Shown: positions 1-7,499, counted from the first letter of the stretch. The stretch: 27,116 bases of DNA from JAVBNC01 sp031551765 (GCA_031551765.1 JAVBNC010000007.1:1-27116); one strand, 5' to 3'. A program made the numbers and translations. Notes: generated from the letters alone by a model not told the origin.

Positions 1-106
1 GGCGAGCAAAGCTCGCCTACGTCAATCTCGCGGGCGGTGCTCCGCTTCGCTTCGCACCGCCAGAGCATTTTATCCTAATGAGCAATTTCAATGTGAAAAT
101 GCTCTA
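1..106 (+). repeat. Family A structured repeat, copy 1 (partial)
   Basis: This copy is cut by the window start. It aligns with the copies at 1088-1212 and 13812-13936 through the shared core CTACGTCAATCTCGCGG and the AGAGCA...TGCTCT ends of its last hairpin. Its first stem is GGCGAGC/GCTCGCC where the other copies have GGCGGGC/GCCCGCC. Its second stem is GGCGGTGC/GCACCGCC where the others have CAAGGATTTG/CAAATCCTTG. Both stems stay paired despite the changed sequence. The last hairpin keeps a 10-bp outer stem (AGAGCATTTT/AAAATGCTCT). It lies downstream of the DUF362 gene and directly adjoins a lone family B end at 107-120. Confidence 0.75.
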
Positions 107-120
107 ATTGGCTTCGACAG
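107..120 (-). repeat. Family B terminal inverted repeat remnant
   Basis: The bases AATTGGCTTCGACAG match the conserved right end of family B elements. No B arm precedes them; the family A copy abuts instead. The remnant ends 11 nt from the stop codon of the DUF362 gene, the same placement seen for the other B copies. Confidence 0.6.
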
Positions 121-131
121 CTAATCTTGGA

Positions 132-1073
132 CTACCCCCGCAGCCTGGCCCACATCCGGCGCAGGGCGCTGCGGAGGAGGGTTCTGGGGTCGAAGCTCTC
201 GTCGCGCAACGTTTGGGGCAGTTCGAAACCCGCGAAGGGGAAAGCGGCGGGGTCCGCGCCCAGCAGGGAGATGTCCCGGGCGAAAGCGCCCGGCGTCTTG
301 CGCAGTTGCAGCTCGCGCCAGACGGGCAGGTCCTCGGTCGTGAGGTTCAGGAGGCCGTAGAGGGCGGTGTCCACGGCCACGGGCGAGGGCGAGGCGGCCA
401 GCAGGCCCAGGCTGTAGGGCCTGCCCTTGAAGGGGCCGGTGCCGTGCATGGCCGTGACCGCGTCCACCAAGGTGAACACGGGGGGCAGGGCGGCGGCTAT
501 GTCCGCCACCAGCGAGGGGAACTCACGGCCCTTGTCGCCGTGGCGGGCGTGCAACAGGGCCTTGCGCATGCCGCTGACGCAGCCGAAAAGATTCTTGACG
601 CCGCAGGTGACGCGCATCTGGCTGTGCGCTTTCAGCCGGGGCAGGCTGAGGATGGAGTCCGCTTCCAGGGCATGGCGGGAAATGCCGACGCTTCCGCCCA
701 GAGTCAGCGGTAAAAACACGGGTTTGTCCAGGCTGATGACCGGCACGTGCCTGTCACCAGCCAGTCCCTTCAACGCATCCGCAAGCCCTATGCGTTTGGC
801 CACTCCGGGGCCGCTGCCGAAACCCGGGGAATCCCCCGCCGTGACCCGGCAGCCGCGCTCCAGCAGCCACGCGCAGGCCGCGCGCGCCACTTGCGGCTGC
901 GTGCAGGCCAAAGGCTCCGGCCCCAGCAAATTGGGTTTGACCAGCACCCGCTCGCCCGGCGCGGGAGAGTAACCGCTCAAGCCGAAAAGCTCGTCCACGG
1001 CCTCGGCCAAAGCCTTGGGCTCGTAGTCCGGCCGGGCCGCCAAGGCCACGGGAATGGGTGGGATGGGGGACAT
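132..1073 (-). CDS. DUF362 domain-containing protein
   Basis: This 313-residue cytoplasmic protein matches the DUF362 family along its full length. Recognisable family signatures are VKPNLL (45-50), GDSPGFG (80-86), LPRLKAH (144-150) and GVKNLFGCVSGMRK (158-171). Many DUF362 proteins carry a ferredoxin-type 4Fe-4S domain; this one has no CxxCxxC clusters, so it is the short form. The biochemical role of the family is not settled and no reaction can be assigned. The start is the first ATG of the frame; no strong Shine-Dalgarno precedes it, so a slightly different start is possible. Upstream, A and B repeats fill the whole gap to the next minus-strand gene, so it may be transcribed separately from the helicase pair. 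Confidence 0.88.
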   Translation of the reverse strand: MSPIPPIPVALAARPDYEPKALAEAVDELFGLSGYSPAPGERVLVKPNLLGPEPLACTQPQVARAACAWLLERGCRVTAGDSPGFGSGPGVAKRIGLADALKGLAGDRHVPVISLDKPVFLPLTLGGSVGISRHALEADSILSLPRLKAHSQMRVTCGVKNLFGCVSGMRKALLHARHGDKGREFPSLVADIAAALPPVFTLVDAVTAMHGTGPFKGRPYSLGLLAASPSPVAVDTALYGLLNLTTEDLPVWRELQLRKTPGAFARDISLLGADPAAFPFAGFELPQTLRDESFDPRTLLRSALRRMWARLRG

Positions 1074-1087
1074 GGCGTGTCGCTTTT

Positions 1088-1212
1088 AGAGCAGTTTCGC
1101 TTTGAGATTGTCGCTTAACGGCGGGCAAAGCCCGCCTACGCCAATCTCGCGGCAAGGATTTGAGGACAAATCCTTGCAGAGCAGATGAACATTTTCAATG
1201 TTAATCTGCTCT
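1088..1212 (+). repeat. Family A structured repeat, copy 2 (complete)
   Basis: This 125-bp element begins AGAGCAG and ends CTGCTCT. It contains three hairpins in order: GGCGGGC/GCCCGCC with an AAA loop, CAAGGATTTG/CAAATCCTTG, and AGAGCAGATGAACATT pairing with AATGTTAATCTGCTCT (one mismatch). It is nearly identical to 13812-13936. It lies upstream of the DUF362 start, and its end is only 2 nt from the family B element at 1215-1305. Confidence 0.85.
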
Positions 1213-1214
1213 AG

Positions 1215-1305
1215 TTGTCGAAGCCAATGAAAAATGAGAGCAGGGCGCTAGCCCTTGGCGGGTGCAGGGCAGCGCCCTGCTCTCATTTTTGGATGGCTTC
1301 GACAG
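1215..1305. repeat. Family B repeat, compact hairpin copy
   Basis: The two ends are 33-nt arms that pair with three mismatches (TTGTCGAAGCCA at the left, TGGCTTCGACAG at the right, both followed inward by AAAATGAGAGCAGGGCGCT or its complement). The loop holds the B-arm words CCCTTGGCGGGTGCAGGGC. This is a very strong hairpin. Its right end directly abuts the stop codon of the minus-strand gene at 1306-1806, so it could act as that transcript's terminator. Confidence 0.8.
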
Positions 1306-1806
1306 CTAAATGAGTCTATCAAAGATAAAATTATACAAATGTCTGACGCGCAAGGATATTTTGAGAAAAAACGCGCGGTCGCCGGTTACGCCCAGTGCCA
1401 GGGCGTCCACTATGTGCTGGGCCACGGCGGAAAAGTCGTTGTCGCGCTTTTCGGCCAGCAGGTCCATGTAGGCGGTGATCAGGGCGCGCAGTTCCTCGCC
1501 TTTTTTGCCCTCGGCGCAGCGGGGGCTGGTGTCCAGAAAGTGCGCGAAAAAGGCTTCCGCGTCCTGGGGGAAGGAGCGTTCCAGGGTCAGCTTCCACAGG
1601 CTTACACTCAGGGCGGTCAGTTCCCGCACGGCCTTTTTGCGTTTGAACACGCTCAGCGCGCCTATGCCCAACTCCCTGATATCACGCCTGAAATCCAGGC
1701 CGTCCAGCAGGGCGCCGAAATGCCGGGCTACCTCTTCCGCCGTGTAGGACACGGGGGAAGGGGTAACCTGGCCGGGCTGGGCGTCATCCATATCGTTATT
1801 CAGCAT
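1306..1806 (-). CDS. Conserved hypothetical protein, coupled to DEAD-box helicase
   Basis: I do not recognise the family of this 166-residue soluble protein. It starts MLNNDMDDAQPGQ, has an acidic N-terminus and then looks mostly helical, with alternating charged and hydrophobic stretches and an FDRLI C-terminus. There are no membrane segments, signal peptide or cysteine motifs. The open frame extends upstream, but the ATG at 1804-1806 is chosen because AAGGGA lies about 6 nt before it. That start overlaps the last 11 bp of the helicase gene, so the two are probably translationally coupled and may work together, for example in RNA metabolism. That functional link is inference from position only. 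Confidence 0.75.
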   Translation of the reverse strand: MLNNDMDDAQPGQVTPSPVSYTAEEVARHFGALLDGLDFRRDIRELGIGALSVFKRKKAVRELTALSVSLWKLTLERSFPQDAEAFFAHFLDTSPRCAEGKKGEELRALITAYMDLLAEKRDNDFSAVAQHIVDALALGVTGDRAFFLKISLRVRHLYNFIFDRLI

Positions 1807-3385
1807 CGGCGTTCCCTTGCGGCTTGTTCGCGCTTGAACGCCGCCGCCGTTTGCGGGGGCGCTTGGCCTCACCGGCCTCGCCGTCTTCCCGGCGGCTTTC
1901 CCTGTGTTTTTCCCTGCGGCTCTCTCCGCCGCTTTCCCCGCGTTCTTCCCGCGGCTCGCGTTGTTCGCGCTGTTCCTGGGGCAGGGCGGGGTGCAGGTTG
2001 GCCTGGTACACGTCGTCCAGCAGCATGGCGAGGAGGAGCGAGGCTTCCTCGTCCGAGGCCAGCTGTTGCACCAGGGGCAGGAAACGCTGCCAGCGTTCCC
2101 GCACCAGGCCGGAGGCGGTGCCGCGCAAACGGCCTTCCAGAAGCGCCGTCAGCCTTGCGCCCACCACGGCGGAAAGGGCCGCGTCGTCCGGGGTTTCCCG
2201 CTCGGACAGGGTGATTTTGTAGAGCTTGGCGATGCGGTCCAGCTCCATTTTCTGCATGATGTCCACCAGCGAGATGACCGTGCCCCCGGCCCCGGCCCGG
2301 GCCGTGCGTCCGGCGCGGTGGATGTAGGATTCGCGGTCTTCCGGCGGCTCGTAGAGGATGACGTGGGAGAGATCCGGAATGTCTATGCCCCGCGCGGCCA
2401 CGTCCGTGGCCACCAGGAAGCGGATTTCGCCCTTGCGCAGCCGGGCGAGCACCTCTTCCCGCTTGGCCTGGGAGAGGTCGGCGGAAAGCTCGTCCGCGTT
2501 GTAGCCGAAGCCTTGCAGCACCCCGGTGACATAGTGCACGTTGGCCTTGGTGTTGCAGAAAATAATGGCGGAAGCCGGGTTTTCCATTTCCAGGACGCGC
2601 ACCAGCACGCGGTCCTTTTCCATGGGTTTGACGGCGTAGTAGGCGTGCTCAATGCCCGCGATGTGCACTTCTTTCTGGGACAGGCTGAGCAGGTCCGGGT
2701 CGCGCAGGAACTCCCCGGCCAGGCGCAGCACGTGGGGCGGGAAAGTGGCGGAGAAAAAGTGGCCCGGAATGCGCCGCTTGGGCAGGTAGCGCTGAATGGC
2801 CTTCATGTCCGGGTAAAAGCCGATGGAGAGCATGCGGTCGGCTTCGTCGAACACCAGCATGCGCAGGTGGTCCAGGTTCAGGGTGCGGCGCAGCAAATGG
2901 TCCAGCACCCGGCCAGGGGTACCCACCACCAGGGTCACCCCGGCGCGCAGGGCTTCCATCTGGCGGCCGTAGCCCACCCCGCCGTACACGGCGGCGGCGG
3001 AAAAAGCCGTGCCCTCGAACAGCGTCCGGGCCACGTGTTCCACCTGCAGGGCCAGTTCCCTGGTGGGCACCAGGATAAGGCACTGGCACACGGCCTCGGA
3101 CGGGTCCAGCCGTTCCAGGGCGGGCAGCAGAAAAGCCCCGGTTTTGCCGCTGCCCGTGCGGGCTTGCACCATAAGGTCGCGGCCCCGCAGCAGGTAGGGC
3201 AGGGCGTGCGCCTGCACCGGCATAAGGTTGGGCCAGTTGGCCCGGGCCGCCGCCTCTTGCAAGGCCGGCGGCAAATCCGCAAGGCTGACGGGCGGCAGCG
3301 CGTTTTCCGGCTGCTCCACCCGCGACCCGCCGTCGCTTTGATCCAATGGGCCGTTCTCGGACGGCCCGGCAATATTGTCTGGCAT
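1796..3385 (-). CDS. DEAD-box ATP-dependent RNA helicase
   Basis: This 529-residue superfamily 2 RNA helicase would unwind RNA duplexes in the cytoplasm, typically in ribosome assembly or mRNA decay. All core motifs are present: ARTGSGKT (75-82), PTRELALQ (107-114), TPGR (156-159), DEAD (180-183), SAT (212-214), IIFCNTK (274-280), ATDVAARGID (326-335) and HRAGRTARAG (356-365). After the helicase core comes a C-terminal domain and then a tail of about 50 residues very rich in Arg, Glu and Lys, a common RNA-binding extension. The frame is open further upstream, but the ATG at 3383-3385 has AGGAG 5 nt before it and is the best start. The specific family member (RhlE-, CsdA- or DbpA-like) cannot be decided by eye. 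The next gene overlaps its 3' end. Confidence 0.95.
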   Translation of the reverse strand: MPDNIAGPSENGPLDQSDGGSRVEQPENALPPVSLADLPPALQEAAARANWPNLMPVQAHALPYLLRGRDLMVQARTGSGKTGAFLLPALERLDPSEAVCQCLILVPTRELALQVEHVARTLFEGTAFSAAAVYGGVGYGRQMEALRAGVTLVVGTPGRVLDHLLRRTLNLDHLRMLVFDEADRMLSIGFYPDMKAIQRYLPKRRIPGHFFSATFPPHVLRLAGEFLRDPDLLSLSQKEVHIAGIEHAYYAVKPMEKDRVLVRVLEMENPASAIIFCNTKANVHYVTGVLQGFGYNADELSADLSQAKREEVLARLRKGEIRFLVATDVAARGIDIPDLSHVILYEPPEDRESYIHRAGRTARAGAGGTVISLVDIMQKMELDRIAKLYKITLSERETPDDAALSAVVGARLTALLEGRLRGTASGLVRERWQRFLPLVQQLASDEEASLLLAMLLDDVYQANLHPALPQEQREQREPREERGESGGESRREKHRESRREDGEAGEAKRPRKRRRRSSANKPQGNADAE

Positions 3386-3415
3386 GTGGCTCCTGAAGTA
3401 AAAGAGCAAAGGCTC

Positions 3416-3445
3416 CATATAGTGAACGTACAACTCCGCTTTCAG
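3416..3445 (-). promoter_or_regulatory. Possible sigma70-type promoter for the helicase gene
   Basis: Reading the minus strand, CTGAAA (3445-3440) and TATATG (3421-3416) are separated by 18 nt, each matching four of six consensus bases. They lie about 31 nt upstream of the helicase start. This is a motif match only. Confidence 0.35.
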
Positions 3446-3507
3446 GTATCAGAACCGGGCCGCGCGGGCAAGCGCCTTGCTGTGCGCAACGCGAGAAGAT
3501 AAAGAGA

Positions 3508-3720
3508 ATGCCTCCGGCGGCCAGAGAGAGGGCTCCGCCCTGTCCGCTTACCGCTTCGGGGCCGGGAAGATGCATGCCCGGCAAAGCCGGATCACGCCCG
3601 GCCCCCGCGCTCAAAGGCCCTGGCGGGCCTGGCCCGCGCGGAAGACCGTTCCGGCCTCCTCCGGAGGTGTGAGGAAGCGAACCCGCCAAGGGGCGCGCCC
3701 CTCGGAACCCGTTCAGAGTG
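3508..3720 (+). repeat. Degenerate family B repeat in divergent intergenic region
   Basis: The stretch begins ATGCCTCCGGCGGCC and GGGCTCCGCCCT, as in the left arm of full B copies. It ends CCCGCCAAGGGGCGCGCCCC...GTTCAGAGTG, matching the arm end CATTCAGGGTG with changes. The middle has diverged and no TTGTCGAAG end is visible. It sits between the divergent helicase and methyltransferase genes. No gene was found between 3386 and 4003; other short open frames there look like repeat-derived noise. Confidence 0.55.
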
Positions 3721-3953
3721 ACTGCAGAAAGAGGGGCGCTTCATTGTGTTGTTGGTGTGTCGTCTGTTCAGGAGTAGCGAATGCCCGGCGAAATGAATCC
3801 GCCGGACACGGTTCTCGCACTCAAGAACGTTGGCGGGTCTGGCCTTCCCCCCGGAGGTGCGGGGAAAGCCGCGGCCGTCCGGCGTCCGCTCGGACTGTTG
3901 CAAGGCGTGTCCGTACCCGCAAGACGCCGATGTTATAAAAATAAGTTTTTTAT

Positions 3954-3990
3954 CCCCCCTGTCAAAGTTTTTTGGAAGGGGATAGGGGGG
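3954..3990 (+). repeat. Short family C repeat (CCCCTGTCAAAGTTTT type)
   Basis: CCCCCTGTCAAAGTTTT followed by GGAAGGGGATAGGGG is a C-rich/G-rich near-palindrome. A clear relative lies at 9054-9090 upstream of valS. Both copies are within about 200 nt upstream of a gene start. Confidence 0.5.
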
Positions 3991-4003
3991 CTGGGGGCAT
4001 TCC

Positions 4004-4747
4004 ATGGACACCACCCAAGCCAGAGCTTTTTTCCCTCGCGGGCTGGTCCAGCCGGAAGGGGCCTGCCGTTTTTCAGCGGACGGGCTGCTGCTGGCGGCGT
4101 TTCTCAAACCGGAACCCAAGGAAGGCCCGCTGCTGGACCTGGGTTGCGGCTGCGGGGCGGCGGCCTTTGCTGCGCTTCTGGGCCGGGGGGAACGGGAGAC
4201 CCTGGGCGTGGACCTGGACGAAGCCCTGCTGGCCGCCGCGGAGGAAAACGCGCGCCTGCTGGGACTGGACCGCAATTTCGCAACCATGCTTGCGGACTTG
4301 CGGAACGAGGAAGAGCGGCGGCGCATACCGGCCGGGGCTTTCGGCCTGGCCTGCGCCAACCCGCCCTACCACAGGGCGGAGCGGGGCAGAGTGCCGCCGG
4401 GAGAGGGGCGTCGCGGCGCGCGCTTTGACCAGGCGGGCCTGCTGGAAAGCTTTTTGCGCGCCGCACACCGGGGCCTTGCGCCGCGCGGCCGTTTCGCCGT
4501 CGTGTTCCCCGCGCCGCGTCTTGCGGATCTTCTGTCCGCCATGCGGGCCGCGAAGCTGGAACCGCGCCGCCTGCGCTGCGTGCACGGCAAAGCGGACGCC
4601 CCGGCCCAGCTGGTGCTTGCGGAAGCCCGAAAAGGCGGACGCCCGGACTTGACCCTGGAGCCGCCCCTGATCCTGCACGAAGGCCAGGGCCGGGAAACGC
4701 GGCTGACCGAGGCGGCCAGGGAGTTTTGCCCGTATTTGGGGCAGTAA
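4004..4747 (+). CDS. TrmN6-like SAM-dependent N6-adenine methyltransferase
   Basis: This 247-residue cytoplasmic enzyme resembles the TrmN6/YfiC group (COG4123), which methylates N6 of A37 in tRNA1(Val). The SAM-binding motif LLDLGCGCG is at 43-51, the acidic ribose contact VDLD at 69-72, and the catalytic NPPY of N6-adenine methyltransferases at 119-122. The N-terminal QPEGACRFSADGLLLAAF (17-34) is typical of this group. The length fits the family. The start is the first ATG of the frame, with a G-rich but non-canonical ribosome-binding region. The exact RNA target in this organism is not proven by sequence. A family B element starts 7 nt after the stop. Confidence 0.85.
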   Translation: MDTTQARAFFPRGLVQPEGACRFSADGLLLAAFLKPEPKEGPLLDLGCGCGAAAFAALLGRGERETLGVDLDEALLAAAEENARLLGLDRNFATMLADLRNEEERRRIPAGAFGLACANPPYHRAERGRVPPGEGRRGARFDQAGLLESFLRAAHRGLAPRGRFAVVFPAPRLADLLSAMRAAKLEPRRLRCVHGKADAPAQLVLAEARKGGRPDLTLEPPLILHEGQGRETRLTEAAREFCPYLGQ

Positions 4748-4754
4748 GAATTAG

Positions 4755-5020
4755 TTGTCGAAGCCAATTGGATGGTATGCCTCCGGCGGCCAAAGAGGGC
4801 TCCGCCCTCTCTGGACTCTCCCGCCAAGGGGCGCGCCCCTTGGAACCCATTCAGGGTGGTCAGCGGCGGGATAGCTTACTCAAAGCGCTCCCTTTGTGTC
4901 CGCGCTCGCTCAGATGTTTACCACGCGCGAAGCCGTACCCTTGTCGCGGGGTCAAGGGGGGTCACCCCCCTTGCGGGTGCAGGGCAGAGCCCTGCTTCGA
5001 CTCTTCATTGGCTTCGACAA
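4755..5020. repeat. Family B repeat, full-length copy
   Basis: This 266-bp element is bounded by TTGTCGAAGCCAATTGG and CATTGGCTTCGACAA, a near-perfect terminal inverted repeat. The left arm runs ATGCCTCCGGCGGCC...CATTCAGGGTG. The centre (about 4860-4960) resembles the centre of 22984-23248. The right arm is GCGGGTGCAGGGCAGAGCCCTGC. Short open frames in it are repeat-derived and not called. It lies 7 nt after the methyltransferase stop and 111 nt before the DUF1847 start; no other gene is seen in the gap. No obvious target-site duplication is visible. Confidence 0.8.
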
Positions 5021-5131
5021 AATAGAGACAAGCCCGCGCCTCCTTCACTTGCAATGCGGCCGGAAGTGCGTCAGAACAGCGCTGACACATTTTGAACCCC
5101 CGGCTTTCACCCGCCGGAACAAGGACACGCC

Positions 5132-5818
5132 ATGAGCAAAACCCCCCCGCATTGCGCGCGCTGCGACATACCCTGGTCTGACCGTCGCTGTCGCGACGAA
5201 AAGGGCAAAGCGCCCAAAGACTGCCCCACCCTGCACTACCGGGAAATGAACAAGGCCGCGTTCTGCGACGCGGACGCGGACGAGACGGCTTTTGCCCGCC
5301 AGGCCACGGTGCAGGAGATAACCGGCCACGCCAAGCCGGACGCGCAGGGGCATTACCGGTTCAGCCCGGCCAAGCCGCGCATTGTGGAAATTGTGGAGTT
5401 CGCCAAACGCATGAACTACCGCAAGCTGGGCCTGATTTTCTGCGGCGGCTCGCGGCGGGAAGGGGCCGTTACCCAGCAGATTCTGGAAGTGAACGGCTTT
5501 GAGGTCATTTCCGTGATGTGCAAAGTGGGCCGCAACCCCAAGAGCATCTACGGGCTGGAACCCAGCCGCGAAGTCACGGAAAAGGATATGGCCGCTTCCG
5601 CCTGCAACCCCAAGCTGCAGGCGCTGGTAGCCAACGATGCGCGGGTGGATTTCAACATCCTGCTCAACCTCTGCGTGGGGCATGATTCCCTGGTGGTCAA
5701 GCACCTGGACGCGCCGGTGACGGTGTTCTCGGTCAAAGACCGGCTCACGGGCCACAATCCCCTGGCGCCCATCTACATGTACGATACGTACTACAGTTTT
5801 CTGAAAAAGCCGCTGTAG
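5132..5818 (+). CDS. DUF1847 family protein, cysteine-rich N-terminus
   Basis: This 228-residue protein matches the DUF1847 family, common in anaerobes and of unknown function. The N-terminus has C8-x2-C11-x8-C20-x10-C31, a spacing that suggests a metal site, probably zinc or Fe-S. Family signatures follow: RMNYRKLGLIFCGGSRREG (93-111), NGFEVISVMCKVGR (121-134) and NLCVGHDSL (179-187). Cys104, Cys130, Cys158 and Cys181 are further candidates for metal or thiol chemistry. There is no signal peptide or membrane segment, so it is probably cytoplasmic. The start is supported by AAGGA about 8 nt upstream. It stands alone between repeats, so neighbours give no clue to its job. Confidence 0.88.
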   Translation: MSKTPPHCARCDIPWSDRRCRDEKGKAPKDCPTLHYREMNKAAFCDADADETAFARQATVQEITGHAKPDAQGHYRFSPAKPRIVEIVEFAKRMNYRKLGLIFCGGSRREGAVTQQILEVNGFEVISVMCKVGRNPKSIYGLEPSREVTEKDMAASACNPKLQALVANDARVDFNILLNLCVGHDSLVVKHLDAPVTVFSVKDRLTGHNPLAPIYMYDTYYSFLKKPL

Positions 5819-5904
5819 ACTCTCTTCGCTTCCCTGACGCCGCACCCCGAAAAGCTTCTGGAGCGGCCGTGCGCCTGCCCGTTTCTCTCGTCTTCCTTCC
5901 GCCT

Positions 5905-5934
5905 GGATCCCCCGGTCAAGCCGGGGGATGACGG
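5905..5934. repeat. Dispersed palindrome (encodes VIPRLDRGIQ if read on the minus strand)
   Basis: ATCCCCCGG and CCGGGGGAT form a 9-bp perfect stem around TCAAG, flanked by GG and GACGGG. Read on the minus strand it gives the peptide VIPRLDRGIQ, the hallmark of a short palindromic repeat scattered through many proteobacterial genomes. It may serve as a terminator for the DUF1847 gene, although no T-run follows. Confidence 0.7.
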
Positions 5935-6056
5935 GTGGAGGGGGGCGGCGGCGCGGCCCCATACTCCACACCATCCTGCCTTTGCTCCCCTCCACCCGCG
6001 CACCGGGCCTTTCCTTCCCCTTGCGCGTCAACCCCACTGTCGCGAGGCGCGAAGCC

Positions 6057-6165
6057 TCCGATTTTTTCCGCGATCCGGCGATCCGAGCGTTAACACAACC
6101 CTAGGCCACACATCTGGGAATCCCGCGCCTGTGCGGTCGGGCGCCGGATCGCGGAAAAAATCGGA
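6057..6165. repeat. 24-bp perfect inverted repeat with 61-bp spacer
   Basis: Bases 6057-6080 and 6142-6165 are exact reverse complements over 24 nt (core TTTTTTCCGCGATCCGGCG). The 61-bp spacer holds no gene. The unit lies in the 496-bp gap between the DUF1847 and aminotransferase genes, where no coding region was found. It could be a small non-autonomous element or a regulatory cruciform. Confidence 0.7.
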
Positions 6166-6314
6166 TGGACTGAGCGTCTCAGCACAGCCCCTCGCGCCAA
6201 CTCTTCGCCTTCGCGCTACTCCCGCCCGTCCCGCGCCGCTTTCCACCTCGCCTCTTGCTCTCGGGGGGAATGGGCGCTATTTCATTGCAAACAAGTCACA
6301 CACGAGGGAACTCC

Positions 6315-7478
6315 ATGCTCAACAAACCCCGCCTGCTCACGCCCGGCCCCACCTCGCTCCCGGACAGGGTGCGCCTGGCCATGGCGAAAGACATGATCCA
6401 CCACCGCACGCCCGCCATCAAAGCCCTGCTGGCCGACGTGCAAAAAGGGCTTCAGGAAATGTTCGGCACGGCCCAGCCCGTGCTCACCCTGGCCGCTTCC
6501 GGCACCGGCGCCATGACCGGCACTGTTTCCAACTTTTTCGCGCCCGGCGAAACCGTGCTGGTGGTGGAAGGCGGCAAGTTCGGCCAGCGCTGGACCGCCA
6601 TCTGCAAAACCCTGGGCGTGAACGTCATTCCCCTGGCCGTCGAATGGGGCGAAGCCGTCAGCGTGGAGGCCGTGGAACAGGCCCTGGCCGCGAACCCGCA
6701 AGTTAGCGGCATCTTGATGCAGGTTTCCGAAACCTCCACAGGCGCGCTGCACCCGGTGCGCGAAATAGCCGCCCTTACCCGCAAGCGGGACGTGCTGCTG
6801 ATGGCCGACGGCATTTCGTCGGTTTCCATTTCCCCCTGCCCCATGGACGAATGGGGCCTGGACGCGCTGCTCACCGGCTCGCAAAAGGGCCTGATGCTGC
6901 CGCCGGGCCTGGCTTTGGCCGCGTACTCCGAGCGGGCCTGGAAAAAAGCCGAAAGCCTGCCCTGCCGCGACTACTATTTCAGCCTGGTCAAAGAGCGCGA
7001 CGGCGTCGCCAAAAACCAGACCGCGTATACCCCGGCCACCAGCCTGCTCTACGGCCTGGCCGAAAGCCTGGCCATGATCGGCGAGCAGGGTCTGGAAAGC
7101 GTGTACCGCAAACACTGGGCCCTTACCTGCATGACCCGCGCGGGCCTTACCGCCCAAGGCTTCGAGCTGCTGGCCAAGACCCGCTACACCTGGGGCCTGA
7201 CCAGCCTGCTGCTGCCCGCCGGGGTCAGTTCCGGCGCCGTCCTGGCGCGCGCGGCGGAACAGCACGGCGTCATCATGGCCGCCGGCATGGACCACCTGCA
7301 GGACCGCGTCATACGCATCGCGCACATGGGCTGGGTGGACTGGTCGGACATAGCGGCCGGCCTCTACGCCCTGGCCGCCGCCTTCACCTCCCTCGGCGGC
7401 CACATCGGCGCGCGCGATTACCTGGAACAGGCTTTGGCCGCGTACGAAAACGCGCTGGCGGAAGGATATCCGCGTTAA
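6315..7478 (+). CDS. Class V pyridoxal-phosphate aminotransferase (alanine/serine-glyoxylate type)
   Basis: This 387-residue cytoplasmic enzyme belongs to the class V aminotransferases and resembles serine-pyruvate or alanine-glyoxylate aminotransferases. The phosphate-binding ASGTGAMTG is at 61-69, the cofactor-ring contact in MADGISS at 163-169 (Asp165), and the Schiff-base lysine in GSQKG at Lys191. The opening LLTPGPTS (7-14) is characteristic. The frame extends 20 codons further upstream, but the ATG at 6315 has GAGGGA about 6 nt before it and matches the usual family N-terminus. It leads an apparent operon with the DUF1844 gene (21-nt gap) and argC. The amino donor and acceptor cannot be fixed from sequence; an amino-acid biosynthetic role fits the argC neighbour. 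Confidence 0.92.
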   Translation: MLNKPRLLTPGPTSLPDRVRLAMAKDMIHHRTPAIKALLADVQKGLQEMFGTAQPVLTLAASGTGAMTGTVSNFFAPGETVLVVEGGKFGQRWTAICKTLGVNVIPLAVEWGEAVSVEAVEQALAANPQVSGILMQVSETSTGALHPVREIAALTRKRDVLLMADGISSVSISPCPMDEWGLDALLTGSQKGLMLPPGLALAAYSERAWKKAESLPCRDYYFSLVKERDGVAKNQTAYTPATSLLYGLAESLAMIGEQGLESVYRKHWALTCMTRAGLTAQGFELLAKTRYTWGLTSLLLPAGVSSGAVLARAAEQHGVIMAAGMDHLQDRVIRIAHMGWVDWSDIAAGLYALAAAFTSLGGHIGARDYLEQALAAYENALAEGYPR

Positions 7479-7499
7479 GAGCCAGCTAAGGAGAACACC

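Noticed and set aside
1904..3502. 532-codon plus-strand open frame
   Set aside because: It is antisense to the DEAD-box helicase, whose motifs are complete; no homology-like features are in the shadow.
4772..5095. Recurring small peptides (MPPAAKEGSALSG type) at 4772, 11948 and 22999
   Set aside because: They come from translation of the family B arms. The DNA is palindromic and open in several frames, and there are no ribosome-binding sites.
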